A DNA stretch of 64,000 nt. It comes from Pseudeuparius sepicola (lineage: Eukaryota; Arthropoda; Insecta; Coleoptera; Anthribidae). The translations under genes and the position numbers were made by a program. The notes below the pieces were generated by a model. That model was not told the origin of the DNA and did no database searches. It worked only from the letters and a program-made list of their open reading frames with translations. Shown here piece after piece: positions 24,161 through 37,243 of this stretch; the stretch's first letter is position 1, and every line of letters starts with the position of its first letter. The stretch spans positions 2,829,153 through 2,893,152 of the forward strand of contig OY987305.1 in the NCBI GenBank assembly GCA_963920635.1, given 5' to 3'.

Positions 24161-24590
24161 TGTCCTCAAAAGGTTCGCATCATACAGTGTCCTCCAATAA
24201 GTTAGCACTATAACGGAAAACTTTTAATTAATGATTTATTTTTAAATTCAACTTTGGGATTACGTTTCGTTTTAAAAAAGATGAAAAATGACTCGCTCAA
24301 ACGTGGTCACGATATCTGTCAAAAATGACATTTAAAAAATACAATCGAAAATGGATTTGTTTGTTAAAATTCCAAAAAAGTTTTTAACATTTTCAGACTT
24401 CAAAATTATTTAAAAATGCAAAAAAAGAAATTCTTTTAATAGAGCGTTCAAATTTAGTACATATACCTATGTGAAATTGAAAAAGAAACAACCTTTTCAA
24501 GTAAAACTTTCTTAACAAACACACCCATTTTCGGCGATTTTATATTTTAAATTGCTTATTTTATGGGTTATTATAAAACTAAGGTTTGAC
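24161..24590. mobile_element. Two TACAGTGTCCTC ends and one arm
   Basis: TACAGTGTCCTCAAAAGG and TACAGTGTCCTCCAATAAG lie about 25 bp apart. The second continues through sequence that matches 9480-9835 on the other strand. No closing end is seen. Confidence 0.5.
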
Positions 24591-25276
24591 TTGTCACATC
24601 ATTCCTTGTATAATTTTAAATTTTGGAAAAGCTCTGAGATACCGAATTTTTGTCTGCGAGGACTCTCAGTTTCTCTGGAACTATCCGGAGAGCGAGGGCA
24701 CGTGTAAAGTGAACCAGGAACGCTAATTACCAAACTAACAAAATTCCTATTACCTAAACAGAATTCGCCGAAGTTCCAGCCATTGTGGCTGTTCAAAATA
24801 ATTCCATCGCGAAAGCTGCTCACGATACAAACAGCTTCAACGGCTGTTGCCACCGTATACACAATAGCCGCCCTTTCTCAAACAATTCCGTTAATATATC
24901 GGCAAAAACTTTGAAATTTTTTAGGTTTCTCTAGATTTTTCCACGCATACGGCCCTGTCGTCCGTGGCGTAGAATAGCCTCGAGTGCGGCTACTGTTGTA
25001 TACTGTGATATATTATAAAAAAAGTCAGACTGCATAGAGTGCCACGTACGAGCTTTAGACGATTTTGTCAACGGATTATGCTTTGTAATGTCACCATAAC
25101 TTCAACACTTAGAGTCTACTTAATGCTAAGTCGAGAACGGCGAGAAGATAACGTCTAGCCACGAATTACGGTCGATAATTTCCTCTAACTTACTAGTTTG
25201 TTGCAGTTTGATTCCGAACAACCGCTTGGCCAACCAAGACATGATAAAATTTCATCAGTTCTTCATCGTTTCTTAA
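24591..25276. other. No gene seen
   Basis: The 87-codon frame at 24599-24862 has no recognisable domain. Confidence 0.35.
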
Positions 25277-26865
25277 TACAGGGTGGCCCACCACGAACTG
25301 CATCGATCTATATATGGAAAACTAAAAGTGGGAAAATTCTGAAAATTTGGCACCTCACCAATGCCGATGGGTGCTGCTCAACTAAAATATTTTGGTGAAT
25401 GTGGCACATCCGGTTATACCGGAAGTCGATATCAACTTTCTTATTTCAAATGGAACACCCTGTATATTATTGCATTTTTGGATTCTAGGCATCATTTTGG
25501 AACAAAAACATGCAACATGTCCTATGTCTAAATCTAACCGTTTTTGAGATATTTGCATTTTTCCGAAAAAAAATACAGGTGCAGACCTAAAGTCAATTAG
25601 AAAATTATACGAGGAAACCGCGAAATTTCAAAACGAATTTTTGGCATCGTGTAACAGAAGCCCTGACCTAGTGATCTCTGCTGAGAAATAAATCCGTTCT
25701 TATACAGGGTGTTCACAAAATGTGAATAAAAAATACATTCAAAATGTGCTTAAATCTCGAAATTATCAAATGGAAACCCCCATTTTTTTAATGCGATCTT
25801 ATTCACAATAAAAATGATGACAACTTTGTGTAAGGTTTCCTATACCTAAATGCAGTAATTTTCCATTAATTTACGAAAAACCCACTTTTCGCCCATAAAA
25901 TGCGGGGTTTGCTTAACGCTTGGAAAATCATATTAGCCGTGGACGATGAAAAGACAATCGCGGCTGAGGAAATGTCACTTGGTTTATAAATTATTGTCAA
26001 CAATAATGCCGGCGCGCTTAAATTACACAAAAGAAGGTTATGTATCGCACGTTCTTGATATTACTTTGTTGCATTCTCCGTAGATAATAAACAAATTTAA
26101 ATAATCTTCGTTTGTGTAATTTAAGCGCGCCGACATTATTGTTGACAATAATTTATAAACCAAGTGACATTTCCTTAGCCGCGATTGTCTTTTCAACGTC
26201 CACGGCTAATATGATTTTCCAAGCGTTAAGCAAACCCCGCATTTTATGGGCGAAAAGTGGGGTTTTCGTAAATTAATGGAAAATTACTGCATTTAAGTAT
26301 AGGAAACGTTACACAAAGTTGTCATCATTTTTAGTGGTGAATAAGATCGCATTAAAAAAATGGTGGTTTCCATTTGAAAATTTCGAGATTTAAGCACATT
26401 TTGAATGTAATTTTTATTCATATTTTGTGAACACCCTGTATAACAACGGATTTATTTCTCAGCAGAGATCACTAGGTCAGGCCTTCTGTTACACGATGCC
26501 AAAAATTCGTTTTGAAATTTCGCGGTTTCCTCGTATAAATTGCTAATTGACTTTAGGTCTGCACCTGTCATTTTTTTCGGAAAAATGCAAATATCTCAAA
26601 AACGGTTGGATTTAGACATGAACATGTTGCATGTTTTTGTTCCAAAATGATGCCTAGAATCCAAAAATGCAATAATATACAGGGTGTTCCATGTGAAATA
26701 AGAAAGTTGATATCGACTTCCGGTATAACCGGAAGTGCCAGATTCACCAAAATATTTTAGTTGAGCAGCGCCCATCGGCATTGGTAAGGTGCCAAATTTT
26801 CAGAATTTTCCTACTTTTAGTTTTCCATATATAGATCGATGCAGTTCGTGGTGGGCCACCCTGTA
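25277..26865. mobile_element. Large palindrome with the TACAGGGTGGCCCACC end
   Basis: The arms 25277-25702 and 26441-26865 are inverted copies. They share their first 30 bases with the element at 21590. Each arm also contains an inner GGAACACCCTGTA end (25467 and its mirror near 26680), so the arm is itself built of joined ends. The centre is occupied by a nested palindrome. Confidence 0.8.
25703..26440. mobile_element. Nested palindrome at the centre of 25277-26865
   Basis: The ends are TACAGGGTGTTCACAAAATG and its mirror ATTTTGTGAACACCCTGTA. Inverted arms of about 340 bp meet near 26060. It sits at TA in the middle of the outer palindrome. No coding sequence. Confidence 0.8.
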
Positions 26866-27442
26866 TAGTGTGGGAAAAATAAACAGTTAGAATTAGACGA
26901 AGAACTTCTCAAAAGGATATGCGAAATACGGCCGCATTACAATATTGTTAGCAAGTTTTGTTTTTGTTTGAACCGGCAAGTAATCTGATGCCTACACTGT
27001 CTTTATTCGACAAACATTGGGTCACGTGACGCTTTTATTTGGGATCCAAAGCAAACAGGACGACTGTAAATCCGTATGCACCCTTCTGGAAGCATTCTCA
27101 GACTCCTGGACATGCCGAAATGTTTTCCAGGGCTGGGATTAATAAATCCAAAAGCGCCGGTTTGCGTCTTCTGTGGATGTATGTACGCGATCACAAAATA
27201 TTAAAAACATAGGTCGTTTCGTTGCCATTTTATAATTAATCAAAATAACCCAAAATCCGAACAGTTCAGTTTCGCTGAGGCTAATTGGCTGGTGTATTGT
27301 CATAACGCCACGTTTCCTCTTTTTTGTGGCCATAATAATTAACAATGGCCGATTAAAAAGTTTTTCCAGAAATTCCATTTACCACGAAACTATGGATTTT
27401 GTTCGTTTTACAATGCGAAATTACAAAGCTCCAGTTTGAATG
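26866..27442. other. No gene seen
   Basis: Unassigned. Confidence 0.35.
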
Positions 27443-28121
27443 TACAGGGTGGGCCAAATTGGACACTTTTAAAGGACAACTCCTATTTTTGACGGAGATA
27501 AAAGAAAACTGATAGGGGTGTCTGAGACTCATTTTTTATGATAAACTTAATGGCGAAAACCGAAAATCGATATCTGTCACCGTTCTTGAGTTACAGGGCA
27601 TTTTTGAAAATAGTGGCCCTAACTCTTTTCAAATTGAAAATTTTGTGTTTCTGTAAAAACATTCCTAAAGCACTTTTTTACGTAGAATCCAATGTTGCTA
27701 CTACTTTTTTTTTTCAAGTCAATGATGAAAAAAATTCATAAAAGCTATTAGTAATTGATAACTACTTAAGTAAATCATTAAGTGTTATATATTTTTAGAA
27801 TGTTATTTTTTGCTCTATTAAAAATGCAAAAATATACAGGGTGTTCCATTTAAAAAATATTTTTTTCATCAGTAACTCTTAAACCATTGATTTGAAAAAA
27901 ATAGTAGCAACATTGGATTCTACGTAAAAAAGTGTCTTAGAAATGTTTTTACAGAAACAAACAATTTTCAACCTGAAAAAAGTTACGTCAATTTTCGAAG
28001 AGTGCGGTTTTCGCTATTAACTTTATCATAAATAAATGAGCCCCAGACACCTCAGTTTTCGTCTATCTCCGTCAAAAATAGGAGTTTCCCTTTGAAAGTG
28101 TCCAATTTGACCCACCCTGTA
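27443..28121. mobile_element. 679-bp foldback element
   Basis: The ends read TACAGGGTGGGCCAAATTGG and CCAATTTGACCCACCCTGTA, with arms of nearly 300 bp. An additional TACAGGGTGTTCCATTT end sits near the centre (27835), which suggests a composite or a partial insertion. Confidence 0.8.
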
Positions 28122-28544
28122 CAGAGTACTCTCGAACAAATACAAGATGAAAGATCTTGTGTACCACATTTTAGTTTGAACATCATTGCCAATTATTAAG
28201 AAAAAATAAAAATAGTATCATCCTGTAATTCAACACTTATTTTGATTTCCCGAAATGTGATCTAATCTAATCTAACTTATCCTAACCTGTCATAACATAT
28301 ATATAATATATACTAACAACTACTGTAAACACAAAAGTGCGAAAACAATAAATAATTTATTGAACATGAATTATTGCTGTTTTATATTGTCCGCTCATCA
28401 CAATAACCATCAATATGATCATTCATGAATTCATGTTTTTTCGTTGTGTAGTAAAACTAATAAATAACTAAGGCTAAAATAATATCCTCCAAAAAAATAT
28501 GAATTTCTCTTCGCACAGCTTTGTTTTGCATAAAAAATGTATTA
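28122..28544. other. No gene seen
   Basis: Unassigned A+T-rich DNA. Confidence 0.35.
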
Positions 28545-29450
28545 GAGGAAAGTCGCCTAATTTCGGATGGTTTCCTAATTTCGGATAGTGGTTTATCTAA
28601 GAAGCCATCTGTTGTTTTAAATTGAAAACTCACCCTACACAATGCAAAAAGTCAAATTGAGTCCACTATGCAATATTGTGGTGGTACAATCTCTCTCCAT
28701 TAGATGGCAGCTTCAAACGTCTAAATCGCATGGCGGAGTTTTATGTTCACTCGCGATTTGAGCTGTGTCGATCTTTGAAATAATCATTCCAGAATTTTGT
28801 GTTTGCGTACTAATTAAGTTAATATATTAATTAAGCCGGTATTCTAGTCACAATTAAACATATTTCAAAAATAACAGCACTGCATTACTCTAACCTAAAA
28901 AGTGAAAGGGTGCCTAATTTCGGATAGTCTAAAGTTCCTAATTTCGGATACCAGAAACCCAAAATTCTGGCTTAATATAATATGCTGGTTGCGAGTAAAT
29001 TGCTTATTTTCTGAAAAAGTGACAGGTGCATTGAAACTGGCTATTATAATGAGGTCAGAGGAAAACAAATGGGATACCTACCTATCCTAATGTCTCCAAT
29101 TTTGTTTCGGTCCCGAAACATTGGAAATTACATCAAACAAGCTAATAAGGAAGCTAGAATAAGCGTATGTGTGCGCCTTTTGTTTAAATATATAGTTTTT
29201 ACACTTGTAGAAATTTCAGATACAGTGTCCGAAATTAGGAACCTTTTTTTCAGTCTCACCAGAATGTACCGAATTCATATACCGTCGTTTTCTTGGAAAA
29301 AACAAATGTAGTAAAATTCTTTTGGCATTAAATTTTGTTTCATTATAACACGTTGCATATGCTTATATGAAAAAATAAATAAAAAACACTTCTGTATAAT
29401 AAATACTTAGTAAATTTAAAGTAGTATCCGAAACTCGGCGACTTTCCCTT
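28545..29450 (+). mobile_element. GGGAAAGTCGCC-ended element, copy 2 (complete)
   Basis: The ends GAGGAAAGTCGCC and GGCGACTTTCCC are inverted. CCTAATTTCGGATA or close variants lie at 28556, 28574, 28913 and 28937. The reverse form (TATCCGAAATTAGG type) lies at 29226 and 29425. The copy at 1659 matches it throughout in reverse. Interrupted short frames at 28902-29311 are shared with the other copy, but no domain is seen. Confidence 0.85.
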
Positions 29451-29454
29451 ATAC

Positions 29455-30640
29455 AACATAATAATAACCTAATTTTAACTAGCACTATTATTGTTTACAT
29501 CGTTAGCACTTTGTAATCATGGCAACCTCCCCTTTGGCCTATTGGAAATAATCAAAAATTCTACAGGAAAAAACATTGCAATAGTGGCTATTGCCATTTC
29601 TATGTTTTTTATTTTTCTGAGAGACCTTGTTGATGATATTCAAACGGTTCGAACTGTGTAAATGGAACGCTACCTTAACCTAAAGTAATCCGCTCTATTC
29701 GCCGAGATAATTATATAATACACAAGGTGAGTGAAAATGAGAATAAGTGTTCGGCTCAGAAAAATAAAAAACATAGAAATGGCATCTGTAGATTGAAATG
29801 TTTGTAAGGGGTAGCACTTTTTATACTCTATTATTTATTTACTAGTTAAAGTTTAACAGCGTTGCCAATAATTCATAATGAAAAACTTATTTCTCTGGTA
29901 ATAATTAAAATAATCTTCAAGATCAAATTGCAAATAATAGTTTTGCAACAGTGGTTTCCGTTGTATGTAGGGACTAGGGACATACCCAATCAGTTGCAAA
30001 TACGTTTGCTTTGAAGTAAATAATGGTAGAAATATATGTTATTTATGTATTGATGAGATAAAATAAGTTTAGGTTTTGGTTAACATAATTCAATGCCAAA
30101 CTGCGACAAGCTTATCAACCAATCACTGTCCGATAAACTTAATTGGTACTTACTTTTACAAGTATTTCGCGCGATGAGCTTTTTGATTTAAAAAGCTTGC
30201 CGCAGTGTGGCATTGAATTATCTTAACGAAAGCCTAAACTTATTTTATCCGTTTTAGTTCATGACTTAAATAGCTTGTTTTTAAAGTTTTTATTTTTTAT
30301 TTTTTTATATTGTGTTCGCCGAACAATCCCCAACTAGTAACTGTTAATAACATTGATAAGTTTGAATTTTAGAATTGACGCGTACTAGTTGTACCTGGGG
30401 TTACACTTCAATTTTTATAAAAAAAATTGAGATATAAAGGCAAATAGGTATATTTTTTCCTATTTTAAAAAATAAGAGGTGCGCCACTGCTTTGTAATCG
30501 TTAGCACCAGATCTGTCACCCGAACTGTAAACATTATTTTTTTTATTATGGGAACAAACTTGCCAAAACAAAGCCAGTTCTACGTTTTTTATTTTTCTGA
30601 GGAGCACACCTAACCTAACTTTGAAGTTGGGAACATAAAA
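29455..30640. repeat. Cluster of small inverted repeats
   Basis: A perfect 28-bp inverted pair lies at 29594-29621 and 29755-29782, and part of its sequence recurs near 30583. A second inverted pair spans 30056-30250 (AGTTTAGG...CATAATTCAATGCC and its mirror). These are probably two or three small foldback relics. No coding sequence. Confidence 0.6.
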
Positions 30641-32560
30641 CAATTAAGTAAGGTTTAAAAATTTGAGGCTTGTTTTGACATTGTGCTGATTTTTAGTGAT
30701 GCAACTAATGGACAAGTATAGAGCGAGGGTATCTATTTCTAGAGAGTGTTATTAAAATACTGAATTTCCCTATAAAACATTTTTTAAACTTAAGCCAAAC
30801 TATAAAATCTTTTATTTAAGTTCAAAGTAACAAGAAATCCTTTCCCGATGGCGTGAAAACTAAAACTAGTTTTACGTTTGAAGCCCATAATAAATCAACT
30901 ATCGACTATTCAACGTTCTGTCGTTAAAAAACTGCATCCGTCAGTTTTTTCGTGCCGGGTCTGCAATTTCGAAGGCAAAAGCTCCGCGGTCCTTTCGCTG
31001 ATTGAATTTCGAACCCGGTTTTCATCGGCTTGGTCCGCTCCGCAATCAAATTAAAAGTACAGTTAATACAACGTTTTTATTCACGCTAATTTCGAATCTT
31101 CGCTGTCTGGATAGTGTTTCGGACTCGTTATATAGTAGTTATCATCACTACCCAAATTTCGCAGTCTCCGCGCGACTGTTTCCGATTTTTGCTCATCATC
31201 AGTCGGGCGCAAAATATTTGCCCCGCCAAAGCAAGTTTGTTCAAAAGCAATCCGAACCATCTCTCTTGTGAACTACAAATTAGGCCCTAATATTTTTGTC
31301 TTTATTTTATTGAGGATTTAATAACCTCGCGAAAGTTGGTTCTATTTTCTATATAGACCCGTAAAAACCGTCACAACTTGATATTCCAGGTCACGTTAGG
31401 CAAATAAAAATCTTAGATTTGAGAAGTATAAAATTATAAATTGACACTAAAACTTTTATGGAGAGTAGTAAATATAACAATAGCTGAATTTATTGGAGTA
31501 GCTAAATGAGATATATCTGGGTTATCGCCTAATTACGGACAGCTGCAATAATATCCATAAAGGAAATTGAACTCGGCAAAAATGGAAAAATTAAATTCGG
31601 TCCAGATTTGGAGCTTCGTACAGCAATTCCATCACGTCCAGTGTAATGTTAATTTTAATTCGTGTGTATAGAAATACTTAGCCCAACAATGCCACAGGGA
31701 TTACAAGGACGAATCCACATTGTATACATACATCTCCACACATTAGCATCCCATTAATACTGAACACCAAGTCGCGTATGAGCTCTGTCTAACCTAATCC
31801 GCAACCTATACACGTTTCTGATCTCCCGGAACTGTTGTCTGGACCTAACATATAAGAAGAGATAATCAGTTCTTGACTAGAGCTATATTCAGTATGGTTT
31901 TTTTGCTAGTTAACCTCAAATAACTGAAAACTGACAGCACAGATGTCACAGCTTGGAGGAAAAACAAATCACATTATTTGTTATTTATTTAATGGCGACG
32001 TTAAAAAAATCTGTGGGTTTGCTTATCCCCTAATAGGGTGTATGCGCAGGACCTACATTTATTATCGACAACGCGATTGTTGAAAGTGTGAATTGATTCG
32101 TTGGTAATTCTGAATATTCGTCGCGTTTTCGCTCTGGGGATGTCCGTATTGTTCGCAGGGTATTTGAATTTATAAATAGCTAAGTTCGGGATCGTTCCAA
32201 AAGATTTTATCTTATTTGTTCTTTACGTATAAAGCGAGAATGCCATCTGGTATTATAAGCGAGGCGTTCGAATAGCACATTTAGCGTTTTCTAAACTGAG
32301 TAAATCTATTTCTTGTCGTAAATGCCTTTAGCATTAGGTATACGGAATGTATTAAAGAAAAATGTCAAATACGACTAAAAACCTTTCCATGTATTAGTAT
32401 TGAGACGTTTGATGACGTCAATGCCGGTCGATGCAAGGCCAACGATAAAGACAGGGCTTGGCGCTAACTCATAATCGCGTAGTCACGTGACCAACTTAGT
32501 CCTAATAAAAGGCATTTTTGGAGATACGTAGAAAAAACGAATTTCGTAACAGAATTCCCA
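30641..32560. other. No gene recognised
   Basis: An 89-codon frame at 31002-31271 and others lack any domain. No large repeat is seen; this may be single-copy DNA. Confidence 0.35.
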
Positions 32561-32569
32561 ATGAATGTT

Positions 32570-33190
32570 ATGAATACATATATGTTATACATGCCACAAA
32601 ATTTGCAAGAACTCTTAGTAAATCTCATCGAATTCACAGGAAGCCTTAGTAAACTTATAGAATTAGCAAGGAATATAAATATGTTGAAAAATTTCATGAT
32701 TTTGCCAAGAAATCTTAAAAATTCTTATAAAATCACCAATAAATATTAAGTAGGAAACTTATGGAATTCACAAGAAAACTTGGGAAATCTGATAGAATTG
32801 CCAAGAAATCTTATGGAATCTCTAAAAAATCTTAGCAACCTTATGGAATTCACAAGAAATCTTCGAAAACCTCATAGAATTATTAAGATATCTTATGAAA
32901 TTTCTAAAAAATCTCATAAAATTGCCAAGAAATCTAAGAACTTCTCATAGAATTCCCAATGAATGTTATGCATACCAATGTTATACATGCCACAACATTT
33001 CCAAGAAATCTTAGTAAATCTCGTCGAATTCACAGGAAGCCTTAGAAAACTATAGAATTCGCAAGAAATATAAAAATGTTGGAAATTTTCATGATGTTGC
33101 CAATAAATCATAGAAATCTTGTGGAATCTCTAAAAAGTCTTAGAAAATCTCATGAAATTGCCAAGAAATCTTAGAAATTATTAATGAATA
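32570..33190. repeat. Minisatellite of alternating 21- and 31-bp units
   Basis: From 32764 the successive units measure 31, 21, 30, 31, 21, 21 and 31 bp. The core is GAATTGCCAAGAAATCTTATG; longer units add about 10 bp resembling AAAACCTCATA. A 140-bp segment at 32571-32707 is repeated at 32971-33107, so a higher order exists. Confidence 0.75.
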
Positions 33191-33463
33191 TTATGCATGC
33201 ATAGAGAGTGTTTCATCTTAGTGAGAACACCCCCGTAAAATTTGGATTCTTCATCCGATTTTAGCCGCGTTTTTTTCTAAAAATACGCCACAAAAAACCC
33301 TTTTTTACGTTGGTGCAAAATTCCAGGTCTTAATCTCAATTTTCAAGGCGTATCTAGTAAAAAATGACGAAAATCATTTAGCGATTTTTTATTTAAAATC
33401 TGACTCCACAGCGTTAATCAGAACAACCTAGAACCCCCGTATACCGAATTTCAACAAGGAATG
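33191..33463. other. Foldback end relic
   Basis: GAGAACACCCCCGTAAAATT near 33224 resembles the inside of TACAGGGTG-type ends. No gene. Confidence 0.3.
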
Positions 33464-34164
33464 TACAGGTATTTCCATTCTGCAGGGTGTCAAAGTTGAG
33501 CAAATTAGGAAATTTAAAGGCATCTGAAGAGTCAAGTGTGCCATGGAATCCCGTCAAAACAATTGAATGATCAACATGACTACTCAAAATGTTGGTGTGC
33601 AAAGATTCAATACAAAAATGTACAGTGTCTTTTTCTCTGGGCGATCTCATAATGCTGAATTTTTATTAAACTTTATAATGGTCAGGAGTGCTCTGGAATC
33701 ATTGAAAAAATATTAATAAACACAAAAGCAATTTATTTCTTTACATCATCCAACCAACAATTAAAAACAATTCAAATTGTTGGACCTTTATCAATAAAGT
33801 CACTGTCTAAGATGATACATTTTCTGTGCGTTTCCTGTTGTGGCACACCAGCCACCTTAACTTATAATGGACTTACTGACTGGCAGGCTTCTGTATTTTT
33901 TAGACTTAGTTCGTTTGTAATGTCTGAGGTGGTTTTGATATACTCGATTTTTGACCTGTTTAAAGTTTAAAAAATTCAGCAACTCGAGTTGCTACAGAGA
34001 AGAACACCTTGTATATTTTTTATTGGATCTTTGCACATCGACACTGTGAGTGGTCCTGTTCATCATTCAACTGTTTCGAAGTAATTCCATGGCACACTTG
34101 CCAGATGAGTTTAAAATTCCTATTTTCCTCAACTTTCACACCTTGCAGAATGGAACTCCCTGTA
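33464..34164. mobile_element. Foldback element, ATTCTGCAGGGTGT family, copy 1
   Basis: The left end TACAGGTATTTCCATTCTGC and the right end GCAGAATGGAACTCCCTGTA are inverted. The GTGCCATGGAATCCC and TTGGTGTGCAAAGATTC stretches recur at 52133-52600 and 59075-59500. Confidence 0.75.
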
Positions 34165-34662
34165 TATTTGGCTGATTGTTTTGGTTCGACCTTGAGGCTC
34201 TCCCCTCCTCTACCGATAGGACTCTCGCTTATAATTTGATCGGTTCCAAAAATAGCCGCCATTCTAATTTTTGCCGGCGATTTTGTTTTTGCCGCAGGCG
34301 TCAAAGTTGATAGATCGCCGTTCTTATACCTGTACCCGCCTCTCCGAAAGGTTAGACGCGCAAATTTAGTTTCGGAGCTCTAATTAATTTAAGAGCAATC
34401 TGTGCAAAGCATTTCTGAAGTCGCCTTAATAATAAACGAGCCAATGAGAAGAAAACAAACATGTACCTCCCGATGATAATGTCAGACTCGGCCTCATACA
34501 TAAGTCAGACGAACCCATCACCTCAACAGGTCTACATTTGCACTTTACCCACACCTTTCAATCATGCCATCGAATTAATTTAAGTCTAGAGGTCATGTGG
34601 AAGCCGAAAACATGTTAGATATTTGTCATTCATTGCTGGGCAAGTCTGGATTGATTTTAAAC
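34165..34662. other. No gene seen
   Basis: Unassigned; the 94-codon frame overlapping it is not convincing. Confidence 0.35.
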
Positions 34663-35689
34663 ATTTTATGATGCAGACATTATTTGGAACGTGAAACGAT
34701 GTTACGTATTATTGGCATGTTGGAGGCTATAATTTCACAAAGGGATGACGCAGAAACTCTAAACATATCCAAGAGTATTATTAATCGTTTATGGATAAGA
34801 TACCAAGAAACAGGAGACGTCAGAGAACGGCATAAAGGCCGTACAAGGGTAACTACCCCAATTCAGAATAGATTCTAAGATTGCTAGGCTTGCGAGAGCG
34901 CAGTATCACTGCGCCGCAATTGGTTATTCAGCTGCACAATAAACACGATGTACGGGTTAGTGACCAAAATGTCCGAAACAGGCTACACGAAGATAACATT
35001 AATGGCCGCTGGCCTGTAAGAGTTCCAGCATTATCACGAGGAAATCGCACAACCAGTTTACAGTGGTTACAAGAACATTTAAATTGACACCAGCAGGAAT
35101 GGACTCAAATTTTCTTTTCTGTGAGCCCCGATTTGGACTTCGGCCAGATTCAAGGAGGCATCGCGTGTGGAGTTGTCTTGGAAATGCAGAACGCCTTGTA
35201 GCTGTTCGAGCGGTTCAGACCTTTCGAGGAGGTACGATCATGGTATGGGGCGATATCAACATCGGCGGAAGAAATAATCTCGTTTGGTTGGAGCGGTATC
35301 TGAATTCCAATGATTATCAAAACATGATTCTTCGGCCTATTGGTGTTCCATATGCTTAGAGAATTGGACCAAAGTTTCAACTAATGAACGACAATGCGCG
35401 TCCCCATGCGGGAAGTGTCGTGCGCAAATTTCTGCAGGACAATGAAATTAATGTTTTTCCTTGGCCTTCTCAATCTTCTGACCTTAATACCATCGAGCAC
35501 TTATGAGATATGCACGGAGGAAGACTTTTGGTGCAAAATATTGTGTTTCAAACTGACCAACAACTATTCGAGTGCCTTTCAAATGAATGGAACGCCATCG
35601 AACATCATGGCATTGACAACCTAATTCTGAGTATGCCTCGTAGATGTAGAGCGGTTGTTAACATTCGTGGTAATAATCCTCTGTATTAA
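34663..35689 (+). pseudogene. Tc1-like (DD34E) transposase relic
   Basis: Three or four frames together cover most of a Tc1 transposase. The N-terminal paired-like region reads RIIGMLEAIISQRDDAETLN, then SDQNVRNRLHEDNING. The catalytic core includes RFGLRPDSRRHRVWS, GGTIMVWGDINIGG, NDNARPHAGSVVRKFL and WPSQSSDLNTIEHL. Between the D of NDNARPH and the E of NTIEHL there are 34 residues, the DD34E spacing. The first catalytic D is lost: the usual F-S-D-E-S-R-F now reads FCEPRF. Frameshifts and stops near 34878, 35085 and 35357 make it inactive. Inverted ends were not recognised around it. Confidence 0.85.
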
Positions 35690-37243
35690 TTATTATTTAA
35701 TGTTGCTTTGTTATTAAATTAATAACAAAGCAATTAATTATGTGTTGCAAAAACACGTGTAATTTTTTTTTTCTGGAAACTATGTAAATTTGAAGAATTT
35801 CTTAATTCTTTTGTGAATTTTGACACATATAAGTCTATTTAGAGTACGGCTAGGTATAATATAAATATATGGCAGAAAATTGTGCTTTATTTCAATTTTT
35901 ATCCTAAAACTAACGATTTTTGTTATTTTAAAAACATATAAGGTTTGAATTCGTATGAACTTTTTTTGTTTTGCTTCAGCTTTTTCATTTGTGACTTTTT
36001 TGTAAACTGATCGACACGTCAATAAAAACTAGGTAATTTGGTCGTGTGTAGTAGATAAAAAACTTATTAGTGGCGGGCATTTGTGTAGAAATTACTACGC
36101 GTACATCAGTGGATTGTCAACTTTTCGTTTTTAGCTAATAATTCTGTCAATTCACAACAGATTTCTAAAAACGACTCATCACTGTATTCGCAATTAAAAG
36201 GGCTTTAAAATGATGAGCCACAAGTGGGGTAGTTCCTTTTGAAATTTTAAAGTTGGGGTTGCTAAGGATTAGGGGGATGAACATGTCGAGTTGGCTTGAC
36301 TGTAAAAAAGCTCCATCCAAGAACAAAAATCGACGGGTCTCGGCGAATTTTCAAATATTTTTCGGTTTTATAATTTTTGGGGGGGGGGCAAGTTTTCGTT
36401 GGGAAACCCTGTATAATAATTCGTAATAACTCTCGGTGTGGCACCACGGGGGGGTGGCGCGTAATGTAGCAAGGAGAGGATATATGTTAATAATGGGGTT
36501 GCTGAAAGCAGCCGAACAAACGGCCTGATACAAAAGGTCAAATGAATATCTTATCGGCTTTCTGTCGCTCCCTGTTTCATAAATCATATCCCGCTAACGT
36601 TTACATATTTTGGCCGTTACCAGTTTCGGGGATAAACCCGAAACCCTGCAACTTAGATCGACCCCCGCCATTTTATAATCAACCTCAATGGCTGGACCTA
36701 GCACATTGTTTGGGAACATAAGCTAACTCAGAGTTTTACATTTATACGTCATTGTTACAACATTTTGTTCAGAAATGTTGTAATTATTATAAATACAGCA
36801 TTTCAACTTCGTATTATTTGTTTATAATTTTGTTTTTCGCTATATCTTCTAAGCGGCTTGATCGATATCGATGAAATGCTTTTTGCCCATAGATAATTGT
36901 CTCTCAAATTCTATTATAGTGCAATGTCGGCAATCGTTAGATTTATTTTATTATGAGCAGAACCTTGTTTCGCACATTTATTTTTTAAATCCATTTAAAG
37001 CACTTTATAGAAAATTTAATTCTCTGCAAAAAAAGTATTCTACTATTTTTTATAGTTTCGCAGATAACGCCTAATATTCAGCCTACATGCACGTACCCAC
37101 GCATATTAAACACTAGTCTCGATAGTTCAGTTACTGTTGAAAACACAATATTCACACTTTTTAAGATATTTAGTTTTAGTCTACGTTTTCTACCCTTGCG
37201 AGCCTGTTTTATAAAAATTTAAACTATTGTATTGTATTGTTAC
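35690..37243. other. No gene seen; short palindrome and one foldback end
   Basis: A palindrome around TTGTTATTAAATTAATAACAA lies at about 35709-35727. A lone AACCCTGTATA end is at about 36405, beside a poly-G run (36379). Otherwise unassigned. Confidence 0.4.
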
